Source of the DNA: VRUE01 sp036266075
Lineage (GTDB): Bacteria > Actinomycetota > Thermoleophilia > Solirubrobacterales > 70-9
DNA length: 34,490 nucleotides
Assembly: GCA_036266075.1 (NCBI GenBank)
Contig: DATANV010000036.1
Location: forward strand, 1 to 34,490
Reading direction: 5' to 3'
The position numbers were made by a program, and so were the translations under genes. How positions within the stretch are numbered: position 1 is the first letter of the stretch; each line of letters opens with the position of its first letter. Below, in pieces: positions 17,689 through 25,839 of the stretch. The notes beneath the pieces are model-generated. The model had not been told where the DNA came from, ran no database searches, and saw only the letters and a list, made by a program, of their open reading frames with translations.

Positions 17689-18456
17689 ATTAGCGTCCTG
17701 CGCAACCTCGAGAGTCGGATCGAAGGCCTGGTCGAGGGCGTCTTCAGTCGCGCCTTCAGCTCCGAGGTGCAGCCGGTCGAGCTGGCCCGCAAGCTGGCCA
17801 AGGAGATGGACTCGCACAAGACCGCCGGCGTGGCCCGTGTCTACGTGCCGAACGAGTACACGGTCTACCTCTCCGGCAAAGATCGAATCCGGCTGGAAGG
17901 CTACGAGCGCTCGCTCGAGCAGGAGCTGGCGGGCTATCTGTTGGAGCACGCCCGGCGCCGCAGCTACGACCTACTGACCCGGCCGACGGTCGCCTTCGAA
18001 ACCGACGAGCGCCTGCGACTGGGCGAGTTCGGGATCCAGGCGCGGCTGGTCAAGCCACCGGCCCACGAGGGCGCCGCGCCGAGCCAGGGGGAGGAGGGCC
18101 ACACGATGGTCTACTCCGCCGTCCGGGACGCCGCCCCGCCGCAGCAGAGCCCGGCTCGCCGTCCCGAGGTCGCGACCCGCGCGGTGGTCACCGTCGACGA
18201 GCGTCGCTACGTCCTCGACGGGCCGCGGGCGACGATCGGCCGCTCTAAGGACGCCGACTGCGTGCTGCGTGACCCCAACGTCTCCCGCCACCACGCCGAG
18301 CTGCGCCGCTCCCCACAGGGCGAGTGGACGATCGCCGACCTCGGCTCGACCAACGGGATCAAGGTCAACGGTCGCCGCGTCGGCTCGACCCGCTTGCGAT
18401 CCGGCGACAGCGTCACCCTCGGAACCACGACCTTCAGCTTCGACGTCGAGCAGTAG
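17689..18456 (+). CDS. FhaA-like protein (DUF3662 plus FHA domain), probable ATT start
   Basis: 255 residues if started at ATT 17689. The N-terminal DUF3662 domain (about 1-125) matches actinobacterial FhaA from its first residues (SVLRNLESRIEGLVEGVF, SSEVQPVELARKL, VYVPNEYTVYL). The C-terminal FHA domain (about 168-250) has the phosphothreonine-binding pattern IGRSKDADC, VSRHHAEL and STNGIKVNG. FhaA proteins bind phosphorylated partners in cell-wall synthesis. No ATG, GTG or TTG occurs in frame between the kinase stop (17677-17679) and GTG 17767, which would delete 26 conserved residues. AGGA at 17678-17681 lies 7 nt before the ATT. Confidence 0.85.
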   Translation: MSVLRNLESRIEGLVEGVFSRAFSSEVQPVELARKLAKEMDSHKTAGVARVYVPNEYTVYLSGKDRIRLEGYERSLEQELAGYLLEHARRRSYDLLTRPTVAFETDERLRLGEFGIQARLVKPPAHEGAAPSQGEEGHTMVYSAVRDAAPPQQSPARRPEVATRAVVTVDERRYVLDGPRATIGRSKDADCVLRDPNVSRHHAELRRSPQGEWTIADLGSTNGIKVNGRRVGSTRLRSGDSVTLGTTTFSFDVEQ

Positions 18457-18480
18457 ACGACGGTGCTCTGGGCCCGTCAT

Positions 18481-18486
18481 TAGGGT
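18481..18486 (+). promoter_or_regulatory. Putative -10 of a leaderless FhaB-like promoter
   Basis: TAGGGT lies 6 nt before the GTG at 18493 and repeats the hexamer found before jag. It would add an internal promoter to the kinase operon in the 36-nt gap after the FhaA-like gene. Confidence 0.4.
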
Positions 18487-18492
18487 GCGGAC

Positions 18493-18963
18493 GTGGACTA
18501 CGACCCGATCTCGGTAGCGTTGAAATTCGGCTTTCTCGCCGTCCTCTACCTCTTCCTGTTTTGGATCGCCCGCAGCGCGCTGAGGGACCTGCGCGGCACG
18601 GTCGCGCCAGCCCCCGACGCGACCGGTTTCCACCCGGCACCGGCCTTCGGCGAGCCGGCTGGCGGGGCTGACGCCTGGCTGGTGGTGCTGCGCGGCGGCG
18701 GCCTGCGCGAGGGCGAGCGCTTCGACCTGATCGGCGGCCTCTCGATCGGTCGCTCGCAGGAGGCCGACCTGCGGATCGAGGACCGTTACGCCTCCGGTCT
18801 GCACGCCAGGATCTTCTCCCGTGAGGGCCGCAGCTACGTCGAAGACATGAGCTCGACCAACGGCACGCTGCTGAACGAAGCGAGCCTGCACGGCGAAGCC
18901 GAGCTGATCGACGGTGACGTGGTGCGGATCGGCGACACCGAGTTCCGTTTCGAGGGGGGTTGA
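18493..18963 (+). CDS. FhaB/FipA-like membrane FHA protein
   Basis: 156 residues: an N-terminal membrane helix (about 9-29, ALKFGFLAVLYLFLFWIA), a short linker and an FHA domain (about 62-154). FHA residues include SIGRSQEADLRI, HARIFS and SSTNGTLL. The usual SRxH appears as SGLH, so the Arg of that loop is missing. In mycobacteria the homologue FipA interacts with FtsZ/FtsQ and is phosphorylated by PknA. It starts at GTG and its stop overlaps the phosphatase TTG. Confidence 0.88.
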   Translation: MDYDPISVALKFGFLAVLYLFLFWIARSALRDLRGTVAPAPDATGFHPAPAFGEPAGGADAWLVVLRGGGLREGERFDLIGGLSIGRSQEADLRIEDRYASGLHARIFSREGRSYVEDMSSTNGTLLNEASLHGEAELIDGDVVRIGDTEFRFEGG

Positions 18964-20147
18964 GCGGGGTGCTGCGCGTCGACGACCAGGCCTTCCGCAC
19001 CGACACCGGTCGCCAGCGGAGCGAGAACGAGGACTCGCTCTTTGTCCGCGCGCCGATCTTCGTCGTCGCCGACGGCATGGGCGGCGCCCAGGCGGGCGAG
19101 GTTGCCTCCAAAGCGGCCGCCGAGGCCTTCGACCGCGATCTTCCCGATGCGCCTCCCGCCGTCGTCCTGCGCGAGACGATCGAGGCGGCCAACCGCCACA
19201 TCCACCAGCTGGCCCACGCCGATCCGTCGCGGGCCGGCATGGGGACGACGATCACGGCGGCGATCGTCGACGCTGGCAACGAAGAGGTGGGGATCGGCCA
19301 CGTCGGCGACAGCCGCGCCTACCGCCTGCGCGCCGGCAAGCTGGAGCGCTTGACCCGCGACCACTCGCTGGTCGAGGAGATGCGCCGCAAGGGACAGATC
19401 ACCGACGAGCAGGCCGAGGAGCACCCGCAGCGCTCGATCATCACCCGGGCGCTGGGCCCCGAGCCCGACGTTGAGGTCGACGTGCAGACTGTGCCGGCGG
19501 CCCCCGGCGACGTCTTCCTGCTCTGCTCCGACGGGCTGACGACGATGGTCGACGAAGAGCGGATTGCCGCGATCCTCACCGAGTCCAGCTCGATGCGCGA
19601 GGCGGTGCGCGCGCTGATCGACGAAGCCAACCGGGCCGGCGGCCGCGACAACATCACCGCCCTCGCCTTCCACCTCGAAGACGCGGCGGCACCGCTGCGC
19701 GACGCCGCCGGCGACGCGACGCTGGTCGGGGCCGCCGCCGAGGAGGCTGGGCTGACCGCGACCGAGGTGCGCCGCCGCGCCGCCGCCGCAGCGGCGCGGG
19801 ACCGGCGCGAGCAGCTCGCCGCCAAGCGGCCGCGCCGCCTGCGGACCGTCGCCAAGGTCCTCGCCGCCCTGCTGGTCCTGGCAGCGCTCGCCTTCGGGGC
19901 CTGGTACGGCAATCGCCAGACCTGGTTCCTCGGCACCGACGAAGGTGGCCGCGTCGCCCTCTACCGCGGTCTTCCCTACGAGTTGCCCTTCGGCATCGAG
20001 CTCTACGACGAGCGCTACGCAGCCCCGGTCCAGACCGGCTCCTTGCCACCGCGCCGCCGCGACTCGGTCACCGGTCACGACATCCGCTCCGAGTCCGACG
20101 CGGTCTCGCTGATCGAAGACATCGAACGCAGCCAGGGGGTTCCTTGA
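18960..20147 (+). CDS. PP2C-type Ser/Thr phosphatase (PstP-like)
   Basis: 395 residues. The catalytic PPM domain (about 1-240) has RSENEDS, VVADGMGGAQAGE, MGTTITAAI, GHVGDSRAYR, CSDGLT and GRDNITAL, the metal-binding set of PP2C enzymes. A basic juxtamembrane stretch (KRPRRLR) precedes one membrane helix (about 293-312), followed by an 80-residue external tail. It should reverse the phosphorylation made by the kinases of this operon. TTG 18960 overlaps the FhaB-like stop, and its own stop overlaps the next TTG. Confidence 0.93.
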   Translation: MSGVLRVDDQAFRTDTGRQRSENEDSLFVRAPIFVVADGMGGAQAGEVASKAAAEAFDRDLPDAPPAVVLRETIEAANRHIHQLAHADPSRAGMGTTITAAIVDAGNEEVGIGHVGDSRAYRLRAGKLERLTRDHSLVEEMRRKGQITDEQAEEHPQRSIITRALGPEPDVEVDVQTVPAAPGDVFLLCSDGLTTMVDEERIAAILTESSSMREAVRALIDEANRAGGRDNITALAFHLEDAAAPLRDAAGDATLVGAAAEEAGLTATEVRRRAAAAAARDRREQLAAKRPRRLRTVAKVLAALLVLAALAFGAWYGNRQTWFLGTDEGGRVALYRGLPYELPFGIELYDERYAAPVQTGSLPPRRRDSVTGHDIRSESDAVSLIEDIERSQGVP

Positions 20148-21442
20148 GGAGCGCACGGAACCGCGAGCTGGTCGCACTGGTTCCGGTCGCCCTGCTGCTC
20201 AGTGCCGGCTTCGCCGCCGTCTTTGCCCAGCAAAGCGCCCGCCAGGGCGACGCCAGTCTGGTCTACGGGGCCTACTTCCTCGCCGTCTGCCTGGCCACCC
20301 ACGTATACCTGCGGCTGCGCCTGCCCGACGCGGATCCATACCTCTTCCCGCTGGTCGCCCTGCTGACTGCGTTCGGCCTGGTGATGGTCTACCGCATCGA
20401 TCCCGACCTGGCCCGCGACCAGGCCAACTGGTTCGTCCTCGGATTGGTCCTCTTCGCGGCGACGATCCACTTCCTGCGCGACTACGACGTGCTCGAGCGC
20501 TATCGCTACACGATTGCTGCGGTCGGGCTGCTGCTGCTGTTGGCGCCACGGCTGCCGGGGATCGGCCAACAGGTCAACGGCGCCTACCTGGGCGTGAAGA
20601 TCGGCCCGCTTGCCTTCCAGCCGGCCGAGTTCTCGAAGATCTGCATCGTCGTCTTTCTCGCCAGCTACCTGCGCGAGCACCGCGAGGTGCTGATCGTTGG
20701 CGCACGGCGGGTGCTCGGCGTCACCTTGCCGCCGCTCAAGCACCTCGGGCCGCTGCTGGTCGTCTGGGGAGCCTCGATGTTCATGCTGGTCTTCATCCGC
20801 GACCTCGGCAGCTCGCTGATGTTCTTCACTGCCTTCCTCGCTCTGCTCTACGTCGCCACCGGGCGCTTCTCGTTCGTCGTGATCGGCATGGCGCTGTTCC
20901 TGCTCGGCGCCTGGTTCTTCGCCTCGACCGTCCCCCACGTCCACGACCGGGTTGAGATCTGGCTCGACCCCTACGGCGATCCGACCGGCAGCGGCTACCA
21001 GATCCTGCAGTCGATCTTCGCCCAGGCTGACGGCGGTCTCTTCGGCAAAGGGTTCGGCCAGGGGCTGATCACGATCCCCGGCACGCACGCGGCGCTCCTG
21101 CCGGCCGCGCAGACCGACACGATCTACGCCCTGATCGTCAACGAGCTGGGCCTCTTCGGCGCCTGCGCGGTGATCCTCACCTACATGCTGATCGCCGCCC
21201 GCGGCTTCAAGGTCGCGCTGCTCGCCGACGACGGCTTCTCGAAGCTGCTGGCGACCGGCCTGACGGCGGTCTTCGCGATCCAGGCCTTCGTCATCGTCGG
21301 CGGCGTCACCAGGGTGATCCCGCTGACCGGCGTGACCCTGCCCTTCGTCAGCTACGGCGGCAGCTCGATCGTCGCCAATTTCGTCCTGCTGGCGCTGCTG
21401 CTGCTGGTCTCCGACCGGGCCCGGCGGGAGGCACGGGCGTGA
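20144..21442 (+). CDS. RodA/FtsW-family peptidoglycan glycosyltransferase
   Basis: A 432-residue SEDS polytopic membrane protein that polymerises lipid II with a class B PBP. Many hydrophobic segments are visible. SEDS signatures include GVKIGPLAFQPAEFSKI, LGSSLMFFTAFLALLYVATGR, NELGLFGAC and VTLPFVSYGGSSIVANF. Pairing with the next PBP gene, and the actinobacterial operon order, favour RodA rather than FtsW. It starts at TTG 20144 overlapping the phosphatase stop, and overlaps the PBP GTG by 4 nt. Confidence 0.93.
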   Translation: MRSARNRELVALVPVALLLSAGFAAVFAQQSARQGDASLVYGAYFLAVCLATHVYLRLRLPDADPYLFPLVALLTAFGLVMVYRIDPDLARDQANWFVLGLVLFAATIHFLRDYDVLERYRYTIAAVGLLLLLAPRLPGIGQQVNGAYLGVKIGPLAFQPAEFSKICIVVFLASYLREHREVLIVGARRVLGVTLPPLKHLGPLLVVWGASMFMLVFIRDLGSSLMFFTAFLALLYVATGRFSFVVIGMALFLLGAWFFASTVPHVHDRVEIWLDPYGDPTGSGYQILQSIFAQADGGLFGKGFGQGLITIPGTHAALLPAAQTDTIYALIVNELGLFGACAVILTYMLIAARGFKVALLADDGFSKLLATGLTAVFAIQAFVIVGGVTRVIPLTGVTLPFVSYGGSSIVANFVLLALLLLVSDRARREARA

Positions 21443-22896
21443 ACCGCCAGATCGTCAAGCTCTTCGGCCTGGTCGTGGCGCTCTTCGCCGTGCTGATCGG
21501 CTTCACCTCCTACTGGGCGGTCTTCGACGCCAAGGCGCTGAAGGACAAGGAAGCCAACAAACGGCCGCTGCTCGAACAGCAGCAGATCCGCCGCGGCAGG
21601 ATCCTCGCCGCAGACGGCACCGTGATCGCCCGCTCGGTGCCCAAGGGCCAGGGGTCGGCCCGCCGCTACGTGAGGCGCTATCCCGAAGGCGCGCTCTACG
21701 GGCATCCGATCGGCTACAGCTTCGTGCGCCAGGGCGACAGCGAGCTCGAGAAGTACCACGACGAAGAATTGGTCGGTGACGAATCGGAATTCGAATCGAT
21801 CCTCGACGAGCTGCGCGGCCGCAACCAGGAAGGCAACGACATCGTCACCAACATCGACCCCGCAGCGCAGCGGGTCGCCCTGGCCGACCTCGAAGCGGCC
21901 GGCTTCGGCGCCGTGGTGGCGATCGAGCCGAGCAGCGGCCGCGTCCGCGTTCTCGCCTCCAACCCGCCCTACGACCCCAACCGGGTCCCCGAACATCTCT
22001 CGGCGCTGAACCGCGACTTGACCTCGCCGCTGCTCGACCGCGCCACCCAGGGGCAGTACCCGCCGGGCTCGACCTTCAAGGTGGTGACCGCCGCCGCTGG
22101 CCTCGACAGCGGCACGATCACCCCCGAAACGACGATCGACGCGCCCGGTGAACTCGATGTCCAGGGGCAGCCACTGCAGAACGACTTCACCGAGGACTTC
22201 GGGCCGATCGCGCTCGACACGGCGCTGACCAGCTCGGTCAACACCTGGTTCGCCCAGCTCGGCGAACAGGTCGGTGAGGAGACGCTGTTCGAGTACATGG
22301 ACGCTTTCGGCTTCGGCTCGACCCCGGCGATAGACCTGCCCTCCGACCAGGTCTACAAGAGCGGCGTCTTCGACGAAGGCGAGCTGCTCGGCCCGAGCGA
22401 CCCGGTCGACCTGGCCCGGGTGGCGATCGGTCAGGAGCGGCTGGCGGTGACGCCGCTGCAGATGGCCGAGGTGGCGGCGGCGATCGCCAACGGCGGCAGC
22501 CTGATGAAGCCGCAGATCTGGAGCCGGGTGGTCGACCCCGACGGGCGGGTCGTCAAGCGCCTCGATCCCTCGCAGTACAGCCGGCCGGTCGACGAGCAGA
22601 CGGCGAGCGAGCTGACCACCGCGATGGAAGGGGTGGTGAGCGAAGGGACCGGCACCAATGCGGCGATACCCGGCGTATCGGTGGCCGGCAAGACCGGCAC
22701 CGCGGAAACGCCGTTCAACGAGACCTGTGGTGGCGGCAGCGAAGAGAACCAGGCATGGTTCATCGGCTTTGCGCCCGCGGACGAACCGCAGATCGCGATT
22801 GCGGCGACGGTCGAGTGCACGACCCAGTTCGGAAACGACATCGCCGCACCGATCTTCCGCGACGTGGCCGAAACGATTCTCGAGGAAGGGAGCTGA
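21439..22896 (+). CDS. Class B penicillin-binding protein (PbpA-like transpeptidase)
   Basis: A 485-residue D,D-transpeptidase that cross-links peptidoglycan. An N-terminal membrane anchor (about 7-27) and a PBP-dimer-like region precede the catalytic domain. Active-site motifs are S211TFK214, S266VN268 and K418TGT421. Cysteines near the end (ETCGGG and VECTTQ) could form a disulfide. It is adjacent to RodA with a GTGA overlap, the expected SEDS-bPBP pair. pknB starts 3 nt after its stop. Confidence 0.95.
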   Translation: MNRQIVKLFGLVVALFAVLIGFTSYWAVFDAKALKDKEANKRPLLEQQQIRRGRILAADGTVIARSVPKGQGSARRYVRRYPEGALYGHPIGYSFVRQGDSELEKYHDEELVGDESEFESILDELRGRNQEGNDIVTNIDPAAQRVALADLEAAGFGAVVAIEPSSGRVRVLASNPPYDPNRVPEHLSALNRDLTSPLLDRATQGQYPPGSTFKVVTAAAGLDSGTITPETTIDAPGELDVQGQPLQNDFTEDFGPIALDTALTSSVNTWFAQLGEQVGEETLFEYMDAFGFGSTPAIDLPSDQVYKSGVFDEGELLGPSDPVDLARVAIGQERLAVTPLQMAEVAAAIANGGSLMKPQIWSRVVDPDGRVVKRLDPSQYSRPVDEQTASELTTAMEGVVSEGTGTNAAIPGVSVAGKTGTAETPFNETCGGGSEENQAWFIGFAPADEPQIAIAATVECTTQFGNDIAAPIFRDVAETILEEGS

Positions 22897-22898
22897 GG

Positions 22899-24791
22899 GT
22901 GCCGCCTGAAGTCGGCGAGGGAAGCACGATCGACGGCCGTTACCGCCTGCTGAGGCGGATCGGCTCGGGGGGGATGGCTGACGTCTGGCTGGCTGAGGAC
23001 ACGCACCTTCAACGCCGGGTGGCGCTGAAGGTCCTCCACCGCCGCTTCGCCCAGGACCGTGAGTTCGTCGAGCGCTTCCGCCGCGAGGCCGAGGCGGCAG
23101 CAGGATTGCAGCACCCCAACGTCGTCTCGGTCTTCGACCGCGGCGACGTCGACGGCACCTACTACATCGCGATGCAGCTGCTCGAGGGCCGCTCGCTGAA
23201 GGCGCTGATCGACCAGGGCCTGACCCCCGAGCAGTCGGTGGCGCTGATTCGCCAGGTGCTCGAGGGCGCCGGCTTCGCCCACCGCCACGGCGTCGTCCAC
23301 CGCGACCTCAAGCCGCAGAACGTGATCGTCGACGACGAGGGCAAGGCCACCGTCACCGACTTCGGCATCGCCCGCGCCGGCGCCTCGGAAATCACCCAGG
23401 CCGGCTCGGTGATGGGCACGCCGCACTACCTCTCGCCGGAGCAGGCGCAGGGCCAGGACGTGACCGCCGTCTCCGACCTCTACTCGGTCGGAGTGATGCT
23501 CTACGAGGCGCTGGCCGGCAGGGTGCCGTTCGAGGCCGACTCGGCGGTGGCGATCGCGATGAAGCAGGTCTCGCACACGCCGCAGCGGCCCAGCTCGATC
23601 AACCCGAACGTGACGCCGGCGCTCGATGCGGTCGCGATGCGCGCTCTGGAGAAGGACCCGGGACAGCGCTTCCAGAGCGCCGAGGCGTTCATCGCCGCCC
23701 TCGACGCCGCGCTGCGCGACCCCGAAGCGGCCGGCGGCGGCACCGCCGCATTCGCGCCGCTGCCACCCCCGGTCCTCGGACCCGAGGAGGCGGAGGCCGA
23801 CCCCGAGGAGGAGGCCAGGCGACGCCGCCGGGCGCTGATCTGGGGCCTCGTCGCGATCGCCGTGCTGATCGGTGCCCTGGTTGGCCTGGCGCTGAGCCGC
23901 GACACGACGACGGCGGTCCCCGGGGTGACCGGCAACCAGCTCGACACGGCGATCAGGCTGCTCGAACAGAACGGCTTCAAGGTCGGCGACGTTCACCGGG
24001 TCGAGCGCGAAGCGCCTGCCGGCACGGTCCTCGAGCAGAACCCAGCCCCCTCGCCGCCGGCCAACCAGGCGTCGCTCGATTGTACCTTCCTCAGCTTCTT
24101 CTGCTCGAAGCCGAAGGTGGCGTTGACCGTCAGCGCCGGCCCGGGAAGCGCCAAGGTGCCGGCCACGGCCGGCATCGATGCGGGGGAAGCGAGCGCCATG
24201 CTCGAAGAGGCGGGCTTCGACCCGCAGGTCGAGCAGGTCAACTCCGAAGACGTCGAAGCCGGGCTGGTGATCCACTCCGATCCCTCGGCGGGGACGACCG
24301 CGACCCGCGGCTCGACGGTGGTTCTGACCGTCTCCAAGGGTCAGAAGCTGGTCAAGGTGCCGGTCCTGGTCGGCACGCAGCGCTCGCTCGCCGTGCAGCA
24401 GATCCGCGGCCGTGGCCTGGTGCCGGGGGTCGAAGAAGAAGAAAGCCCGAGCCCCGCCGGCGAAGTGATTCGCCAGTCGCCGAGCGCCGGCACGCAGCTG
24501 TCGCCCGGGTCGGGGGTGACGATCGTCGTTTCCGAAGGCGAAGCGAAGGCAAAGGTGCCGAACGTGATCGGCAAGGAACGGCGCGAGGCGGTCGAAGCGC
24601 TGCGCGCTGCGGGGCTCGATCCGACGGTGCAGGAACAGGTGACCGAAGTGCCGCCGCAGGTCGGCCGCGTCACCGACCAGTTCCCACCACCCGGGTCGGA
24701 AGTTGAACAGGGCAGCGCGGTGACCGTCGTCGTCGGCAAGGCCGCGCCGGGCGCGACCGCCGAAGAAGAAGAAGAAGTGGAAGGGGAATGA
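22899..24791 (+). CDS. pknB: PASTA-domain Ser/Thr kinase (PknB-like)
   Basis: 630 residues from GTG 22899. The kinase domain (about 15-275) has GSGGMADVW, Lys44, HRDLKPQN with Asp136, and DFG 154-156. One membrane helix (about 313-332) is followed by four PASTA-type repeats (about 338-735 nt-scaled region of residues 338-615), which in this family bind muropeptides or lipid II. The first repeat is interrupted by about 23 residues with two Cys (395 and 402, CTFLSFFC). The tail is acidic. It is the sensor kinase of the operon. The open frame extends to 22755, but that part overlaps the PBP and looks non-coding. Confidence 0.95.
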   Translation: MPPEVGEGSTIDGRYRLLRRIGSGGMADVWLAEDTHLQRRVALKVLHRRFAQDREFVERFRREAEAAAGLQHPNVVSVFDRGDVDGTYYIAMQLLEGRSLKALIDQGLTPEQSVALIRQVLEGAGFAHRHGVVHRDLKPQNVIVDDEGKATVTDFGIARAGASEITQAGSVMGTPHYLSPEQAQGQDVTAVSDLYSVGVMLYEALAGRVPFEADSAVAIAMKQVSHTPQRPSSINPNVTPALDAVAMRALEKDPGQRFQSAEAFIAALDAALRDPEAAGGGTAAFAPLPPPVLGPEEAEADPEEEARRRRRALIWGLVAIAVLIGALVGLALSRDTTTAVPGVTGNQLDTAIRLLEQNGFKVGDVHRVEREAPAGTVLEQNPAPSPPANQASLDCTFLSFFCSKPKVALTVSAGPGSAKVPATAGIDAGEASAMLEEAGFDPQVEQVNSEDVEAGLVIHSDPSAGTTATRGSTVVLTVSKGQKLVKVPVLVGTQRSLAVQQIRGRGLVPGVEEEESPSPAGEVIRQSPSAGTQLSPGSGVTIVVSEGEAKAKVPNVIGKERREAVEALRAAGLDPTVQEQVTEVPPQVGRVTDQFPPPGSEVEQGSAVTVVVGKAAPGATAEEEEEVEGE

Positions 24792-24822
24792 AGTCGCGAA
24801 GCGGATCGAAGGGCAGGTCGCG

Positions 24823-25791
24823 ATGAGGGTCGCGGTGCTGAGCGGCGGGCGTTCCTCCGAGCACGAGGTCTCGCTGCGCTCGGGCGAGGCCGTCGCCCGC
24901 GGCCTCGAGCAGGCCGGCCACGAGGTTCTCTCGGTGACGATCTCGCGCGAGGGGTCCTGGAGCCTCCACGGCGCCACGGTCGAGCTGGTGCCGGCCGCTG
25001 GCCTGGCGGGCGCCGACGTGGCCTTCCCGGCGCTGCACGGCCCCTTCGGCGAGGACGGCAGCGTCCAGGGCGTGCTCGAGTGGCTCGACGTTCCCTACGT
25101 CGGCTCCGATGTGCTGGCCTCGGCCGTCTGCATGGACAAGCTGACCCTGAAGCGGATCTTTGCCCAGCACCGCCTGCCGCAGGTCGAGTTCGTCGCCGCC
25201 GGCGAAGAGGGCTGGCGCGAGCGCTGCGAGGCGATGGGCCTGCCGCTCTGGGTGAAGCCCTCGCGGCTCGGCTCGAGCGTCGGCATAACGCGCGTCGAGG
25301 CGCTCGGCGAGGCGCTCGACGCGGCGGTCGGGCTGGCGCTCCGCCACGACCCACGGGTGATCGTCGAGGCCTCGGCCCCCGGCCACGAGGTCGAGTGCTC
25401 GCTGCTCGGCAACGACCGGGTCGAGGCCTCGCCACCGGGCGAGGTGATCGCCCACGGCGACTGGTACGACTACGAGACCAAGTACAGCGCCGGCGGCATG
25501 GAGCTGGTCGTGCCCGCACCGCTCGCCGCCGAGCAGGCGGCGCGGCTGCAGGAGCTGGCGATCGAGGCCTTCCGCGTCGGCGGTTGCGCCGGCCTGGCCC
25601 GCTGCGACTTCTTCGTCGAGCCCAGCGGCGAGATCCTGGTCAACGAGATCAACACGATGCCGGGCTTCACCGAGACCAGCGTCTACGCCAAGCTCTGGCA
25701 GGCCGGCGGCCTGCCCTACCCCGACCTCTGCAACCGCCTCGTCAACCTGGCCCTCGAGCGCCACCGCCAGTCCCGCTCCCACCAGTTCTGA
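24823..25791 (+). CDS. ddl: D-alanine-D-alanine ligase
   Basis: A 322-residue ATP-grasp enzyme making the D-Ala-D-Ala dipeptide for peptidoglycan. Motifs include LSGGRSSEHEVSLRSG, ALHGPFGEDGSVQGVLE, VKPSRLGSSVGITRV, ARCDFFV and LVNEINTMPGFTETS. The substrate loop contains a normal YDYETKYSAGG, as in D-Ala-D-Ala ligases rather than D-Ala-D-Lac ligases (VanA type). It lies 31 nt after pknB, apparently the last gene of the wall/phospho-signalling operon. Confidence 0.95.
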   Translation: MRVAVLSGGRSSEHEVSLRSGEAVARGLEQAGHEVLSVTISREGSWSLHGATVELVPAAGLAGADVAFPALHGPFGEDGSVQGVLEWLDVPYVGSDVLASAVCMDKLTLKRIFAQHRLPQVEFVAAGEEGWRERCEAMGLPLWVKPSRLGSSVGITRVEALGEALDAAVGLALRHDPRVIVEASAPGHEVECSLLGNDRVEASPPGEVIAHGDWYDYETKYSAGGMELVVPAPLAAEQAARLQELAIEAFRVGGCAGLARCDFFVEPSGEILVNEINTMPGFTETSVYAKLWQAGGLPYPDLCNRLVNLALERHRQSRSHQF

Positions 25792-25800
25792 CAGGTCTGG

Positions 25801-25821
25801 AAGGGGGGCGGCGCCCCCCTT
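25801..25821. terminator. Convergent ddl/kinase terminator
   Basis: A 9-bp perfect stem AAGGGGGGC/GCCCCCCTT (25801-25809 with 25813-25821) with loop GGC lies between convergent ddl and the kinase gene. Short A and T edges fit a bidirectional intrinsic terminator. Confidence 0.6.
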
Positions 25822-25839
25822 GGGCAACAGCGCCCGGGG

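Noticed and set aside
22431..24977. 848-codon open frame antisense to the PBP and pknB
   Set aside because: Real motifs lie on the plus strand; the antisense product is repetitive Arg/Ala-rich sequence.
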